NCBI RefSeq assembly: GCF_007997295.1
Contig: NZ_VORY01000028.1
Location: forward strand, 1-34,431
Direction: 5' to 3'
Source of the DNA: Gillisia hiemivivida
GTDB taxonomy: Bacteria > Bacteroidota > Bacteroidia > Flavobacteriales > Flavobacteriaceae
Length of the DNA: 34,431 nt
The translations under genes and the position numbers were made by a program. The notes beneath the pieces were generated by a model. The model saw only the letters and a list, made by a program, of their open reading frames with translations, was not told the origin of the DNA and did no database searches. The first letter of the stretch is position 1. Each line of letters starts with the position of its first letter. Shown piece by piece: positions 6,533-15,176 of the stretch.

Positions 6533-6556
6533 AATAGCATATTAAATAGATGCCTA

Positions 6557-6564
6557 CAAAGATA
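6557..6564 (-). promoter_or_regulatory. -7 box for the radical SAM gene
   Basis: The minus strand reads TATCTTTG, a full match to the Bacteroidetes TAnnTTTG box, about 25 bp before the TTG start codon. No clear TTTG -33 element is seen. Confidence 0.5.
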
Positions 6565-6566
6565 GC

Positions 6567-7514
6567 TTATTGTGCGCTTTTTAATATTTCTGAAACAGCT
6601 AGTTTGTACGCTTTGGGGTTATTTGCTTTTTTTATTTTTTTAAAGGTCTTCTGCGGATTGCTGAAGGATTCTGAAAAGTAGCTCCAAAATCCTTGCATTT
6701 TCATCTTGATAGGAGTAGGGCCAGACAATGCTGCATCATACTGCTCATAAATGGTATCATGAAATTCACTGAAGATCTTCCATCTGTCTTTTGGGTATTC
6801 TGTTGTGTCTTTCTTTATCATACTTGGTAAAAAAGGATCCGCAATAAGACCTCTCCCAATCATAAAATGATCGATACTAGGAAAACGCTCCTGCATGTTC
6901 TTAAAGGCTTCAACACTGGTAATATCACCATTGTAGTATAATTTATGTTTCGTGCTAGTAACACAGCGCTCAAAGGCATCCAGATCTACGCCACCTTTAT
7001 AAAGTTGCTTTCCAATGCGGGCGTGAATGGCAATATTCTTCAGCGGATATTTATCAAGAATAGGAAATGCATCCAATATCTCATTGCTGTTTTCATAACC
7101 CATTCTCATTTTCATAGAAACCAGAATATCGGTTTCAGAATGTGCTCGATCTAATATATTGTCAATTTTTGCAGGATCACAGATCAGCCCAGAACCCATT
7201 CCTCGTTTGGTGACCATAGGATAAGGGCAACCTAAATTCCAGTTGAGTTCTTTATATCCTAATTCCTGAACGTACTTAGCTACAAATAAGAATTCGTCTG
7301 CATCATTAGTGATCACCTGCGGAATTACTTCTAGCGTATTATTATGCTCGGGTAAAAGATCCCGTTGATAGGAGTTTTTCACAACCATTTTCCCATCTAG
7401 GCGAATGTATGGCGCGTAGAAAGTATCTATTCCGCCAAAATAGTGATGGAAAGCATTCCGAAATCGGAAATCTGTAAATCCTTGTAGAGGAGATGAAAGT
7501 AAGGTAAAACTCAT
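6567..7514 (-). CDS. tRNA-dihydrouridine synthase
   Basis: A 315-residue flavoenzyme that reduces uridine to dihydrouridine in tRNA loops using FMN and NADPH. Visible family features are SPLQGFTDFRFR at the start of the TIM barrel, NLGCPYP with Cys96 as the catalytic proton donor, GSGL at ~107-110, KMRMGYE, the HARIGKQLYKGG loop (family HxRTxxQ position) and the FMN-phosphate region YNGDI...GRGLIADPFL. Length is normal for the bacterial Dus family. The C-terminal helical domain (~240-315) is present. The DusA/B/C subtype is not decided here; the sequence looks closest to the DusC-like flavobacterial group. A TAnnTTTG box precedes it, and the downstream radical SAM gene has its own box, so the two need not form an operon. 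Confidence 0.92.
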   Translation of the reverse strand: MSFTLLSSPLQGFTDFRFRNAFHHYFGGIDTFYAPYIRLDGKMVVKNSYQRDLLPEHNNTLEVIPQVITNDADEFLFVAKYVQELGYKELNWNLGCPYPMVTKRGMGSGLICDPAKIDNILDRAHSETDILVSMKMRMGYENSNEILDAFPILDKYPLKNIAIHARIGKQLYKGGVDLDAFERCVTSTKHKLYYNGDITSVEAFKNMQERFPSIDHFMIGRGLIADPFLPSMIKKDTTEYPKDRWKIFSEFHDTIYEQYDAALSGPTPIKMKMQGFWSYFSESFSNPQKTFKKIKKANNPKAYKLAVSEILKSAQ

Positions 7515-7531
7515 AGGCTTTTTAATGGCCG

Positions 7532-7539
7532 CAAAGATA
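7532..7539 (-). promoter_or_regulatory. -7 box for the dihydrouridine synthase gene
   Basis: TATCTTTG on the minus strand, 17 bp before the ATG, matches TAnnTTTG and would give a short leader. The -33 element is weak (TTTA). Confidence 0.5.
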
Positions 7540-7595
7540 CTCGAATTTAAGAGTTAAATAGGGAGTTTTATAAGGAGAATGGCGATTTAAAAAAT

Positions 7596-8324
7596 CTACT
7601 CTTCTGGCTCTGGAATGAAGTTAGCTGAAAGTTCAAATTCATGATGGATATCTCCATGATCTTCATTCGCTGGGATGGTCCATATAATATCAGTAGTTAT
7701 TTCCCATTCCGTCTCGCTGATTTTGATGCCTTCTATAGTTCCATCGGTAACATTGAAATATCCTTGTTCTGGAGTATTCGATTGAGAATCGTATTTGGCT
7801 AAAGCTGTGCTAAAATTTTCTTTTTCTAATTTAAACTCAGTTTTGTCCTTATCAATTGCAAATATAAGTCCTATTTTATATCCGCTATCTGCTAGTCTTT
7901 GTCCGGTTATGGTATCTATTTTATCACCTGCAGCCTCGTAATAATAAAAGACAAGTTTGTCTCCTTCAACGATCTCTGCCCTTATAAATTCATTTTCATC
8001 TGTACTATAAACAATTTCTGACTTTGGGTAATAGTAAGGTTTAATTGTTATAGAGGGATGGACAAAACTTGCCCAACGATCATCTTCATCTGTATCTCCC
8101 TCGCTTTCTGTGTCAGTTTCTTCATTTGTTTCTCCTTCTTCTGATTCCTCTTCAGCTTCTTCTTCTTCTCCTTCTTCTGATTCCTCTTCAGCTTCTTCTT
8201 CTGACTCTTCATAGGTGGCGGTTTCATCTACCACTTCCACGATCGTTTCGTCTACCTCTGGTTCCGAAGTATCACAACTAAAAAAAAGGAATGCTGAAAC
8301 AAATGCAAGAACAAGATATCTCAT
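7596..8324 (-). CDS. Acidic repeat-containing lipoprotein of unknown function
   Basis: A 242-residue exported lipoprotein: signal MRYLVLAFVSAFLFFSC with Cys17 as the lipid anchor. Residues ~20-82 form an extremely acidic Glu/Asp/Ser/Thr tract, including two identical 12-residue repeats (EEEAEEESEEGE) encoded by a perfect 36-bp tandem duplication at 8131-8202. The remainder (~83-242) looks like a compact beta-rich domain (SITIKPYYYP...GYFNVTDGTIEG...WTIPANEDHGDIHHEFELSANF). No family is recognised. The acidic linker probably holds the domain away from the membrane or binds cations. The gene stands between the dihydrouridine synthase and DUF4268 genes with gaps on both sides, so it is probably transcribed alone. 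Confidence 0.75.
   Translation of the reverse strand: MRYLVLAFVSAFLFFSCDTSEPEVDETIVEVVDETATYEESEEEAEEESEEGEEEEAEEESEEGETNEETDTESEGDTDEDDRWASFVHPSITIKPYYYPKSEIVYSTDENEFIRAEIVEGDKLVFYYYEAAGDKIDTITGQRLADSGYKIGLIFAIDKDKTEFKLEKENFSTALAKYDSQSNTPEQGYFNVTDGTIEGIKISETEWEITTDIIWTIPANEDHGDIHHEFELSANFIPEPEE
8131..8202 (-). repeat. Perfect 2 x 36-bp tandem repeat inside the acidic lipoprotein gene
   Basis: 8131-8166 and 8167-8202 are identical and in frame (12 codons each), so copy-number change would alter linker length without a frameshift. Confidence 0.9.
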
Positions 8325-8459
8325 AGTTAATTTTGAAAATGATAGGTGAATTTACACTTTTTTTATAAAAAATCATATAAATATGAAATTAATGAACTGT
8401 TATTGATAAATATTTCAATAAAAATTAGAATATGATCAAAAGTTGTAAGATAATTCTGA

Positions 8460-8888
8460 TTAAGCTTCTATATAATCCTTGTATTCCAGGAAAAAATCTT
8501 CTAACGGCCGCATGTGTATATTAAAGAATTCAAAAACCTTCGGCCAATGTTTTTTGTTATGGATATTCACCGAATCTAATTGTAGGTAAAATTTAGAAAC
8601 TTCTTTTCCTTCAGGCAGTAGATAATGATTTTCTATCTCTAGATCTGTTAAATATTCTTCTTTTAAAATAGTTCTTAAGGCATAGATCTTTTCAAAATAA
8701 TATTCCTGGATCACTTCATCTGCACTATAAACATCTATAGAAACTTGTGCGAAATCATTATTAAAAGTAAATTTTAATTGCACTTCCTTAATCCCTGTAT
8801 TATACAACACCCATTTATGAGGATAATTTTTTCCGAAGCTGGTCCAGAATTCTTCGCGTATTTTTTTAGATTCTTCCTTACTGAACAT
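8460..8888 (-). CDS. DUF4268 domain protein
   Basis: A 142-residue soluble protein matching the DUF4268 family from its first residues (MFSKEESKKIREEFWTSFG...PHKWVLYNT) to the end. The family occurs in many Bacteroidota and has no established role; related domains appear near or fused to nuclease-like proteins, but no nuclease motif is visible here. The protein is rich in Tyr, Phe and Trp with no membrane segment. Its start codon directly abuts the stop codon of the upstream ZIP transporter gene (8888/8889), so the two are almost certainly co-transcribed and translationally linked. That is an operon link only and does not show a role in metal handling. Confidence 0.85.
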   Translation of the reverse strand: MFSKEESKKIREEFWTSFGKNYPHKWVLYNTGIKEVQLKFTFNNDFAQVSIDVYSADEVIQEYYFEKIYALRTILKEEYLTDLEIENHYLLPEGKEVSKFYLQLDSVNIHNKKHWPKVFEFFNIHMRPLEDFFLEYKDYIEA

Positions 8889-9557
8889 TTATAATAAATA
8901 AGCCAATAGTATTCCGGCGACGATCACTCCTAGCTTAGATGCATTAAAAGTGTGTGTTTTTGAAGCTTCAAAAATAATAGTGGTAGAAACGTGTAGAAAT
9001 ATCCCAATCACCACAGCACTTATATAAGTGGTATACTCATTAAGTATTTCAAAATTAGCCGACATCCAGCTTCCTAAAGGAGTCATGAATGCGAAGAGTA
9101 TTAAAAACAAAGCGACCTTAAATTTCCCGATATTAGATTGAAGTAAGAAAGCAGATAGAATTGCCGCTACTGGGATCTTATGTATTGCAACCCCATACAA
9201 CAAATGCTCTGAAGTATTCAGCGGAAAACCTTCCAACAAAGAATGAATTCCTAAACTTATTAAGAGTAAAATTGGGAAATGAGCCGCATTCCCATCATGA
9301 TGAATATGGCCATGTTCAGCTCCTTTAGACAAAAATTCCAGAACAATCTGAAGCAATAATCCCAGCATAATGAACACGCCAATTTGAGCTTCTCCAGAAT
9401 TATAAACTTCCGGGAGTAATTCAAAAACGGTAACAGATAATAGATAAGCTCCACTAAAAGAAAGCAATAATTTAAATGCTAAAGAGGAATTCGGTTTTAA
9501 GAATAAGGCTATAAAAAACCCAATTAGAACCGATAAGAGTGGCAGAATATAGATCAT
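8889..9557 (-). CDS. ZIP-family metal transporter
   Basis: A 222-residue inner-membrane protein with about seven to eight helices. The ZIP signature is visible: HSLLEGFPLN in helix IV (His105, Glu109) and HKIPVA in helix V (His126), which form the metal path. A His-rich loop (EHGHIHHDG, ~82-90) between helices III and IV is typical and may sense or collect metal. ZIP proteins move Zn2+, Fe2+ or Mn2+ into the cytoplasm; the specific ion cannot be read from the sequence. The gene is followed without a gap by the DUF4268 gene. Length is on the short side but normal for bacterial members. Confidence 0.88.
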   Translation of the reverse strand: MIYILPLLSVLIGFFIALFLKPNSSLAFKLLLSFSGAYLLSVTVFELLPEVYNSGEAQIGVFIMLGLLLQIVLEFLSKGAEHGHIHHDGNAAHFPILLLISLGIHSLLEGFPLNTSEHLLYGVAIHKIPVAAILSAFLLQSNIGKFKVALFLILFAFMTPLGSWMSANFEILNEYTTYISAVVIGIFLHVSTTIIFEASKTHTFNASKLGVIVAGILLAYLL

Positions 9558-9675
9558 TTAATAAAGTAAGTTCTCTAGATTGGTATTTACAAGTTGATTA
9601 TTATGTTTTCTGAATCTTCCTTTAAAAACGGGTATTCTGACCAACATGTAATTGTCATATCGCACAAAAATAATG

Positions 9676-9683
9676 TATTTTTG
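9676..9683 (+). promoter_or_regulatory. -7 box for the THUMP methyltransferase gene
   Basis: TATTTTTG matches TAnnTTTG, with a TTG 21 bp upstream. Transcription would begin only a few bases before the first ATG, which favours one of the internal ATGs as the start. Confidence 0.5.
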
Positions 9684-9703
9684 CCGTTTAAGAAATGATG
9701 GGA

Positions 9704-10876
9704 ATGGATAATAATTTTGAAATGGTTGCCAAAACACTTTTTGGCTTTGAACCTATATTAGCAAAGGAATTGCGTAATCTTGGCGCAATGAATATTAGAG
9801 AGGGCGTAAGGAACGTTCAGTTTACTGGAGATAAGGGTTTTATGTATAAAGCAAATCTTTGTTTGCGTACAGCCATTAAGATCTTAAAACCTTTTAAGTC
9901 TTTCAAGATCGCTTCAGAAGAAGATCTTTATAATGAGATCAAGAAAATTGCTTGGGAAGATTTTATGGATGTAAAGGACACCTTGGCTATAGATGCAACC
10001 GTTCATTCTGAACAATTTACCCATTCCAAATATATCGCGCAGAAAACTAAAGATGCTGTGGTAGATAGATTTAGAGAGAAATTTGGCTCAAGACCAGATG
10101 TAGATCTGGATTTTCCAACCTTAAGAATAAACATACATATAGAGCATAATTTCTGTAATGTATCTCTGGATAGCTCCGGACAATCCTTACATAAGCGTGG
10201 CTATAAAACAGCAACCAACATCGCTCCAATAAATGAAGTTCTGGCTGCCGGAATGTTGTTATTTTCTGGTTGGGATGGACAAAGTGATTTTATGGATCCT
10301 ATGTGTGGTAGTGGTACTATTTTGATAGAAGCTGCTATGATCGCTTGTAATATTCCACCGAACCTAAATAGAAAAGAATTTGCTTTTGAAAAATGGAAAG
10401 ATTGGGATGTAGACCTTTTTGAAAAGGTAGAAGAATCTGTACTTAAGAAAGTAAGGGAATTCCATTTTACAATTATTGGTTACGATAAAGCACCCTCTGC
10501 AGTTACCAAAGCCATAGATAATGTTGAAAATGCTAATCTTGCTGAATTCATTCAGGTGAAGCAACAAAATTTCTTTGAGAGCACAAAAACTAGCGAAAGA
10601 CATTTACATATGGTTTTCAATCCGCCATACGGAGAACGCTTGGACATAGATATGCCTGTTTTTTATAAAGAAATAGGGGATACCTTGAAACAAAGCTATC
10701 CAGATACCGCAGCCTGGTTTATCACCTCTAACCTGGAAGCTATCAAACATGTGGGATTAAGACCTTCAAGAAAGATCAAAATGTTCAATGGAGCATTAGA
10801 ATCTAAATTGCTGAAATATGATATTTATGCGGGTACTAAGAAGCTGCATAAGTTGAGAGATCAGGAAGAGGAATAA
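9704..10876 (+). CDS. THUMP-domain class I SAM-dependent RNA methyltransferase (RlmL N-half type)
   Basis: A 390-residue enzyme with an N-terminal ferredoxin-like plus THUMP RNA-binding region (~1-160) and a Rossmann methyltransferase domain (~165-390). SAM motif I is DPMCGSGT (198-205), and motif IV is NPPY (306-309), the N-methyltransferase signature for an exocyclic amino group. The closest characterised relative is the N-terminal half of RlmL, which makes m2G at 23S rRNA position 2445; the RlmK half is absent. I chose the third of three clustered ATGs (9695, 9698, 9704), because homologues usually begin M-x-x-NFEMVAKT and the promoter lies very close. Downstream are only repeats, so it is monocistronic. 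Confidence 0.9.
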   Translation: MDNNFEMVAKTLFGFEPILAKELRNLGAMNIREGVRNVQFTGDKGFMYKANLCLRTAIKILKPFKSFKIASEEDLYNEIKKIAWEDFMDVKDTLAIDATVHSEQFTHSKYIAQKTKDAVVDRFREKFGSRPDVDLDFPTLRINIHIEHNFCNVSLDSSGQSLHKRGYKTATNIAPINEVLAAGMLLFSGWDGQSDFMDPMCGSGTILIEAAMIACNIPPNLNRKEFAFEKWKDWDVDLFEKVEESVLKKVREFHFTIIGYDKAPSAVTKAIDNVENANLAEFIQVKQQNFFESTKTSERHLHMVFNPPYGERLDIDMPVFYKEIGDTLKQSYPDTAAWFITSNLEAIKHVGLRPSRKIKMFNGALESKLLKYDIYAGTKKLHKLRDQEEE

Positions 10877-12399
10877 TTTTCTAAGTACAAAATGTCTTTT
10901 CGAGCGTAGTCGAGAAATCTTATCACTTGAAAAGATAGTTTTTTAAACTCATTTCGATAGGCTCAATGTGACAATTCGGTGTCACCCTGAGCCTCTCGAA
11001 GGGTCTCATAAATTGAAATTTTATTTTTTTTAACACATTGCGATGTCATCCCGACGCTAGGAGGGATCTTTAATCAAGATATTTCAGAAGCTGAAATAAG
11101 TTACCATTGACGTATTATGTTGTCATCCCGACGCTAGGAGGGATCTCTGATAAAGATGATTCAGTTCTATTGAGACTCTTCAATACGTTTCACTTGAGAT
11201 CCTGAAATAAATTCAGGATGACGCAATTGTCCTTTCGAGCGGAGTCGAGAAATCTTATCACTTGAAAAGATAGTTATTTAAGCCCATTTCGACAGGCTCA
11301 ATGTGACATTGAGATTGTCATCCCGACGCTAGGAGGGATCTCTTTTATTAACGAGAGATTCTTCAGTACACTTCGTTTCCTTCAGAATGACAAATATAAC
11401 GTATTGTCATCCCGACGCTAGGAGGGATCATTAATCAAGATGTTTCAGAAGCTGGAATAAGTTACCATTGACGTATTATGTTGTCATCCCGACGCTAGGA
11501 GGGATCTCTAGTTGAGATGATTCAGTTCTATTGAGATTCTTCAATATGTTTCACTTGAGATCCTGAAATAAATTCAGGATGACGATGCTATTCTATTGTC
11601 CTTTCGTTCCACAATGTCTTTTCGAGCGGAGTCGAGAAATCTTTTCACTCGAAAAGATAGTTTTTAAACACATTTCGACAGGCTCAATGTGACAATTAGG
11701 TGTCACCCTGAGCCTGTCGAAGGGTCTAAAAAAGTTGTAACGTTAAACGTGTTAGAAGCTGAAACAAGTTCAGCTTGACGTACTATGTTGTCATCCCGAC
11801 GCTAGGAGGGATCTCTAGTTGAGATGATTCACATTATTATTGAGATTCTTCAAACCGTTTCACTTAAGATCCTGAAATAAATTCAGGATGACGATGCTAC
11901 TCTATTATCCTTTCGTTCCACAATGTCTTTTCGAGCGGAGTCGAGAAATCTTATTATTTAAAAGGATTGTTTTAAAGCCCATTTCGACAGGCTCAATGTG
12001 ACAATTCGGTGTCACCCTGAGCCTGTTGAAGGATCTAAAAAAAGTTGTAATAAACATGTTAGAAGCTGAAACAAGTTCAGCTTGACGTACTATGATGTCA
12101 TCCCGACGATAGGAGGGATCTCTATTATTAACGAGAGATTCTTCAGTACATTGGTTTCCTTCAGAATGAATAAACACATTGCGATGTCATCCCGACGCTA
12201 GGAGGGATCTCTATTATTGAGACTCTTCAATACGTTTCACTTGAGATCCTGAAATAAATTCAGGATGACGATGCTACTCTATTGTCCTTTCGTTCCACAA
12301 TGTCTTTTCGAGCGTAGTCGAGAAATCTTTTATTTGCTAAGGAAATTAGATTCTGAAATAAATTCAGGATGACTTATAATGAGATAAAAAAATCGAAAA
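10877..12399. repeat. 1.5-kb cluster of interspersed palindromic repeats
   Basis: There is no credible gene here. At least four short palindrome families recur. ATCCCGACGCTAGGAGGGAT occurs eight times (starts 11048, 11125, 11320, 11409, 11486, 11793, 12100, 12189; the 12100 copy has one change). ATCCTGAA-ATAAA-TTCAGGAT occurs five times (e.g. 11199, 11560, 11869), one copy partial. TTCGAGCGGAGTCGAGAAATC occurs five times. The inverted pair TTCGACAGGCTCA...TGAGCCTGTCGAA occurs about four times, one copy partial. A composite of about 153 bp is nearly duplicated (about 11071-11222 and 11431-11583), so the cluster grew by larger duplications. Such REP-like elements are common between flavobacterial genes and may terminate or stabilise transcripts. 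No repeat-associated transposase is in the window. Confidence 0.85.
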
Positions 12400-13107
12400 C
12401 TAATCCTTCGCTTTTTTATAAAGCGGGATGAGGTAAGAAATATTATAACTGTAACCCACACCAAACTGACTGAAATCATTGGTTACTCCAAATCCCGGAA
12501 TATATAAATTGTCCATATTAGAAGGAGTCGTTTCGGTTACTTGTCTTTTAAGTTGCACATTAGCTCCTAGATATAAATTCTGAAATAATTCTACTTTAAT
12601 ACCCACTAAAAGCTCTACCCAACTAGCAGTAAGTCCTTTGCTCTCTTGCGGAGTTAATATGACATCTGTTCCGAAGTAAGGGGTTTGAGTGGAGATAGCG
12701 TAACTCTCCAAGGTCTGAGAAAAAGTAGAAAATCCGTAACGCAGACCTATAATAATAGCATTTTCCATTCCTGCCCAATTTTCATACGCGTTATAATCTG
12801 CACCCAGTTTTATATAGCTTCCTTTGGCACTAACATTTAGATTTTCTTCGAAAAGATCCATTTGCTCATTTCCAATTTCAGCAGCCATATAATAATCTTT
12901 ATAGATCCTGTAATCCCCTAAAAGTTCTAATCCGCTGTATTCATCCTGCAATAAGGTTCGTAAGGGTTTGCTGAGGTCTATACCTACGCGCAGCCCATAG
13001 CGTTCCTTATAATTAAGGGTATCTGTAGCAGTTTGCGCATTGGAAGTTTCTATTCCCAAGAGGCAAAAAATGCTAATGAAAAATAGAAATATGTGTTGTG
13101 GTTTCAT
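12400..13107 (-). CDS. DUF6048 family outer-membrane beta-barrel-like protein
   Basis: A 235-residue exported protein with signal peptide MKPQHIFLFFISIFCLLGI..., probably cleaved after SNA near residue 24. The mature part has alternating hydrophobic/polar strands with many aromatics (YGLRVGIDLSKPL, YIKLGADYN, IIIGLRYGFSTFS, FGVGYSYNISYLIPL), as in small outer-membrane barrels. It matches DUF6048, a Bacteroidota family that usually sits next to a DUF6452 lipoprotein gene. It overlaps that gene by 35 bp (13073-13107), so expression is coupled. Function is unknown; a barrel-plus-lipoprotein envelope pair is inference. Confidence 0.82.
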   Translation of the reverse strand: MKPQHIFLFFISIFCLLGIETSNAQTATDTLNYKERYGLRVGIDLSKPLRTLLQDEYSGLELLGDYRIYKDYYMAAEIGNEQMDLFEENLNVSAKGSYIKLGADYNAYENWAGMENAIIIGLRYGFSTFSQTLESYAISTQTPYFGTDVILTPQESKGLTASWVELLVGIKVELFQNLYLGANVQLKRQVTETTPSNMDNLYIPGFGVTNDFSQFGVGYSYNISYLIPLYKKAKD

Positions 13108-13615
13108 CTATTATAGTTGATTGATCTACTACGATTCTTTTTATCCATTTATTAGAAACCGGAGTTTCCGGTTCAACTCTAGCTTCCAGGTTAATATAGG
13201 TTACTCTAAAGCTACAGGCTCTATTAATATATTCCTGATTTCGTGCATAGGTGAAATCAACAATATCACTATTTTCTACGGAAGTGGTATCGCCAGTAGC
13301 ACGGGCGTTTAGGATAAATTCGTAAGTCGTGAAATCTACATCAGTTTTCAAAGGAATACTTATTTCTGAAGTATTTATCCTATTTATAAAATTTACAGTA
13401 TCCCCTTCAGCTATAACACTCAAATTGGTAACGGGTTTAGGTATAGTGTCACCCACTGATTCATTATCAAAAAAGGAAATCTTCAGGAGCGGAGTGATCA
13501 CGGTAGATTCCGCACAAATGTCATCTCGCTGACATCCCAGATTCAGTAATAACAGCAAAATCAATCCAAAGATCAACCTGCTGCTATTTTGAAATTTTAT
13601 CTTTTTTCCAAACAT
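13073..13615 (-). CDS. DUF6452 family lipoprotein
   Basis: A 180-residue lipoprotein with a basic N terminus, hydrophobic core and lipobox LNLGC (Cys28 anchor) followed by QRDDIC. The mature region is beta-rich and ends with an ACSFRVTY...LEA segment, as in DUF6452 proteins, with further Cys residues that may form disulfides. It overlaps rlmD by 19 bp at its 5' end and the DUF6048 gene by 35 bp at its 3' end, forming one tightly packed operon. Function is unknown. The pairing with DUF6048 suggests an outer-membrane lipoprotein/barrel partnership; the link to rlmD is probably only transcriptional. Confidence 0.82.
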   Translation of the reverse strand: MFGKKIKFQNSSRLIFGLILLLLLNLGCQRDDICAESTVITPLLKISFFDNESVGDTIPKPVTNLSVIAEGDTVNFINRINTSEISIPLKTDVDFTTYEFILNARATGDTTSVENSDIVDFTYARNQEYINRACSFRVTYINLEARVEPETPVSNKWIKRIVVDQSTIIDETTTHISIFH

Positions 13616-15006
13616 ACTACGTTTTCTACATGAAAGGTTTGTGGAAACATATCTACAGGGCGTACTCTGGTTACTTTATAATGTTCGTCTAAAAGTGCCA
13701 GATCCCGTGCCTGTGTAGCCGAATTACAACTAACGTACACAATTCTTTGAGGCAAGATACCAATTATTTGAGCAACAACATCCTTGTGCATTCCATCTCT
13801 GGGTGGATCTGTAATGATAACATCTGGATGCCCGTGTTCATTAATAAAGTTTTGTGTAAATACCTTACGCATATCTCCTGCGTAGTATTCGGTATTCTCT
13901 ATATTATTTCGCTTGGCATTCTCTTTTGCATCTTCAATTGCAACCGGTACTGCTTCTATACCTATTACTTTTTTCGCGTTTTGAGCTACAAATTGCGCGA
14001 TGGTTCCTGTTCCTGTATAAAGATCGTAAACCAGTTCATTTCCTGTAAGTCCTGCGAAATCTCTTGTTATTTTATATAATTCGTAAGCTTGAGCAGAGTT
14101 GGTTTGATAGAAAGATTTGGCGTTGATCTTAAATTTAAGACCTTCCATTTCTTCAAAAATATGATCTTCCCCTTTATAACAAATCACTTCCTGATCGTAA
14201 ATGGTATCGTTTCCTTTACCATTAATTATGTATTGAAGGGAAGTGATCTCAGGGAATTTTTCGGCTACACTATCTAATAACAAAGTTCTTTTTTCTTTGT
14301 CTTCAGCAAATAATTGCAACACCACCATGATCTCACCTGTAGAAGAGGTACGAATCATAAGTGTTCTTAACAATCCATATTGATTTCTAGTATTGAAAAA
14401 TGGGATATCATTTGCAATGGCAAATTCTTTTACATGATTCCTTATAGCATTACTTGGATCTTCCTGTAAATGACACTTTTTAATATCTAAGATCTTGTCC
14501 CACATGCCCGGAATATGAAATCCTAAAGCATTCTTGTCTTCAAAATCCTTTTCACTATTTATCTCGTCTAGAGTTAACCACCTGCTATCACTAAAGGAGA
14601 ACTCCATTTTATTTCTATAAAAATAGATCTCTTTACTTCCTAAAATTGGTTCTATTTCTGGTAATTCTATTTTACCTAGACGTTGTAAATTATTGGTAAT
14701 CTCTTGTTGCTTGTAGAATAACTGGTGCTCATAGCCCATGTGTTGCCACTTACAACCTCCGCAGGTTCCAAAATGTTGACAAACTGGCTCTACACGCTTA
14801 TCTGAAAGTTTATGGAACTTTGTGGCAGTGCCTTCGTAAAATGACTTTTTCTTTTTGGTAGTTCGTATATCCGCAATATCTCCCGGAACAGCGTTGTTTA
14901 TAAACACCACTTTTCCATCTGGAGCTTTTGCAATGCTTTTTCCTTTAGCACCGGCATCTAAAATTTCTAATTCATCAAATACCAGATTTTTTTTCTTTCT
15001 TCCCAT
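13597..15006 (-). CDS. rlmD: 23S rRNA (uracil-1939-C5)-methyltransferase RlmD
   Basis: A 469-residue RumA/RlmD-type enzyme making m5U1939 in 23S rRNA with SAM. Order: TRAM domain (~5-60), [4Fe-4S] cluster cysteines Cys76, Cys82, Cys85 (CGGC motif) and Cys178, then the methyltransferase domain with YDLYTGTGT (SAM motif I, ~327-335), ITDPPRDG (Asp400 onward) and nucleophile Cys427 in YVSCNSATQARDL. All key residues are present. The open frame extends 21 codons further upstream (to 15069), but MGRKKKN is the natural family start and a TATTTTTG promoter box lies inside that extension, so I use 15006. It is the first gene of the operon with DUF6452 and DUF6048, with overlapping ends. Confidence 0.93.
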   Translation of the reverse strand: MGRKKKNLVFDELEILDAGAKGKSIAKAPDGKVVFINNAVPGDIADIRTTKKKKSFYEGTATKFHKLSDKRVEPVCQHFGTCGGCKWQHMGYEHQLFYKQQEITNNLQRLGKIELPEIEPILGSKEIYFYRNKMEFSFSDSRWLTLDEINSEKDFEDKNALGFHIPGMWDKILDIKKCHLQEDPSNAIRNHVKEFAIANDIPFFNTRNQYGLLRTLMIRTSSTGEIMVVLQLFAEDKEKRTLLLDSVAEKFPEITSLQYIINGKGNDTIYDQEVICYKGEDHIFEEMEGLKFKINAKSFYQTNSAQAYELYKITRDFAGLTGNELVYDLYTGTGTIAQFVAQNAKKVIGIEAVPVAIEDAKENAKRNNIENTEYYAGDMRKVFTQNFINEHGHPDVIITDPPRDGMHKDVVAQIIGILPQRIVYVSCNSATQARDLALLDEHYKVTRVRPVDMFPQTFHVENVVCLEKR

Positions 15007-15010
15007 AGCG

Positions 15011-15018
15011 CAAAAATA
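15011..15018 (-). promoter_or_regulatory. -7 box for rlmD
   Basis: TATTTTTG on the minus strand ends 4 bp before the ATG at 15006. It would give a leaderless or nearly leaderless transcript and supports the shorter start. No good -33 element is seen. Confidence 0.4.
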
Positions 15019-15176
15019 GGATAATTGTGAAGATTTTATAGTGCTCCCATTATAAAATTCAGATAACATTTAGTAAATTGCGCTTGTTGAATTTTTGGTT
15101 GATTTCTCTCCATTTTTCAACAAATGACTTAAGAAAAGAAGGAATTGTTATAATAAATTATTTAAAAACACAGAAT

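Noticed and set aside
8069-8281. Plus-strand Leu-rich open frame opposite the acidic lipoprotein
   Set aside because: It is the antisense reading of the Glu/Asp-rich tandem repeats, which gives poly-Leu by composition.
11905-12177. 90-codon open frame on the minus strand inside the repeat cluster
   Set aside because: Its codons are translated palindromic repeats (pieces such as AELVSASN and HIEPVEM come from the repeat units), with no start context or family match.
10877-12399. CRISPR array
   Set aside because: Repeats are palindromic, of several families, irregularly spaced, and the intervening sequence is itself repeated; there are no unique spacers of constant length and no cas genes.
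15007-15069. Upstream extension of rlmD to 15069
   Set aside because: A TATTTTTG promoter box lies inside it and MGRKKK is the natural start.
15078-15176. Upstream extension of rocD to 15078
   Set aside because: The 33 extra residues do not look like an aminotransferase N terminus; [11 protein letters not shown] at 15177 fits the family start.
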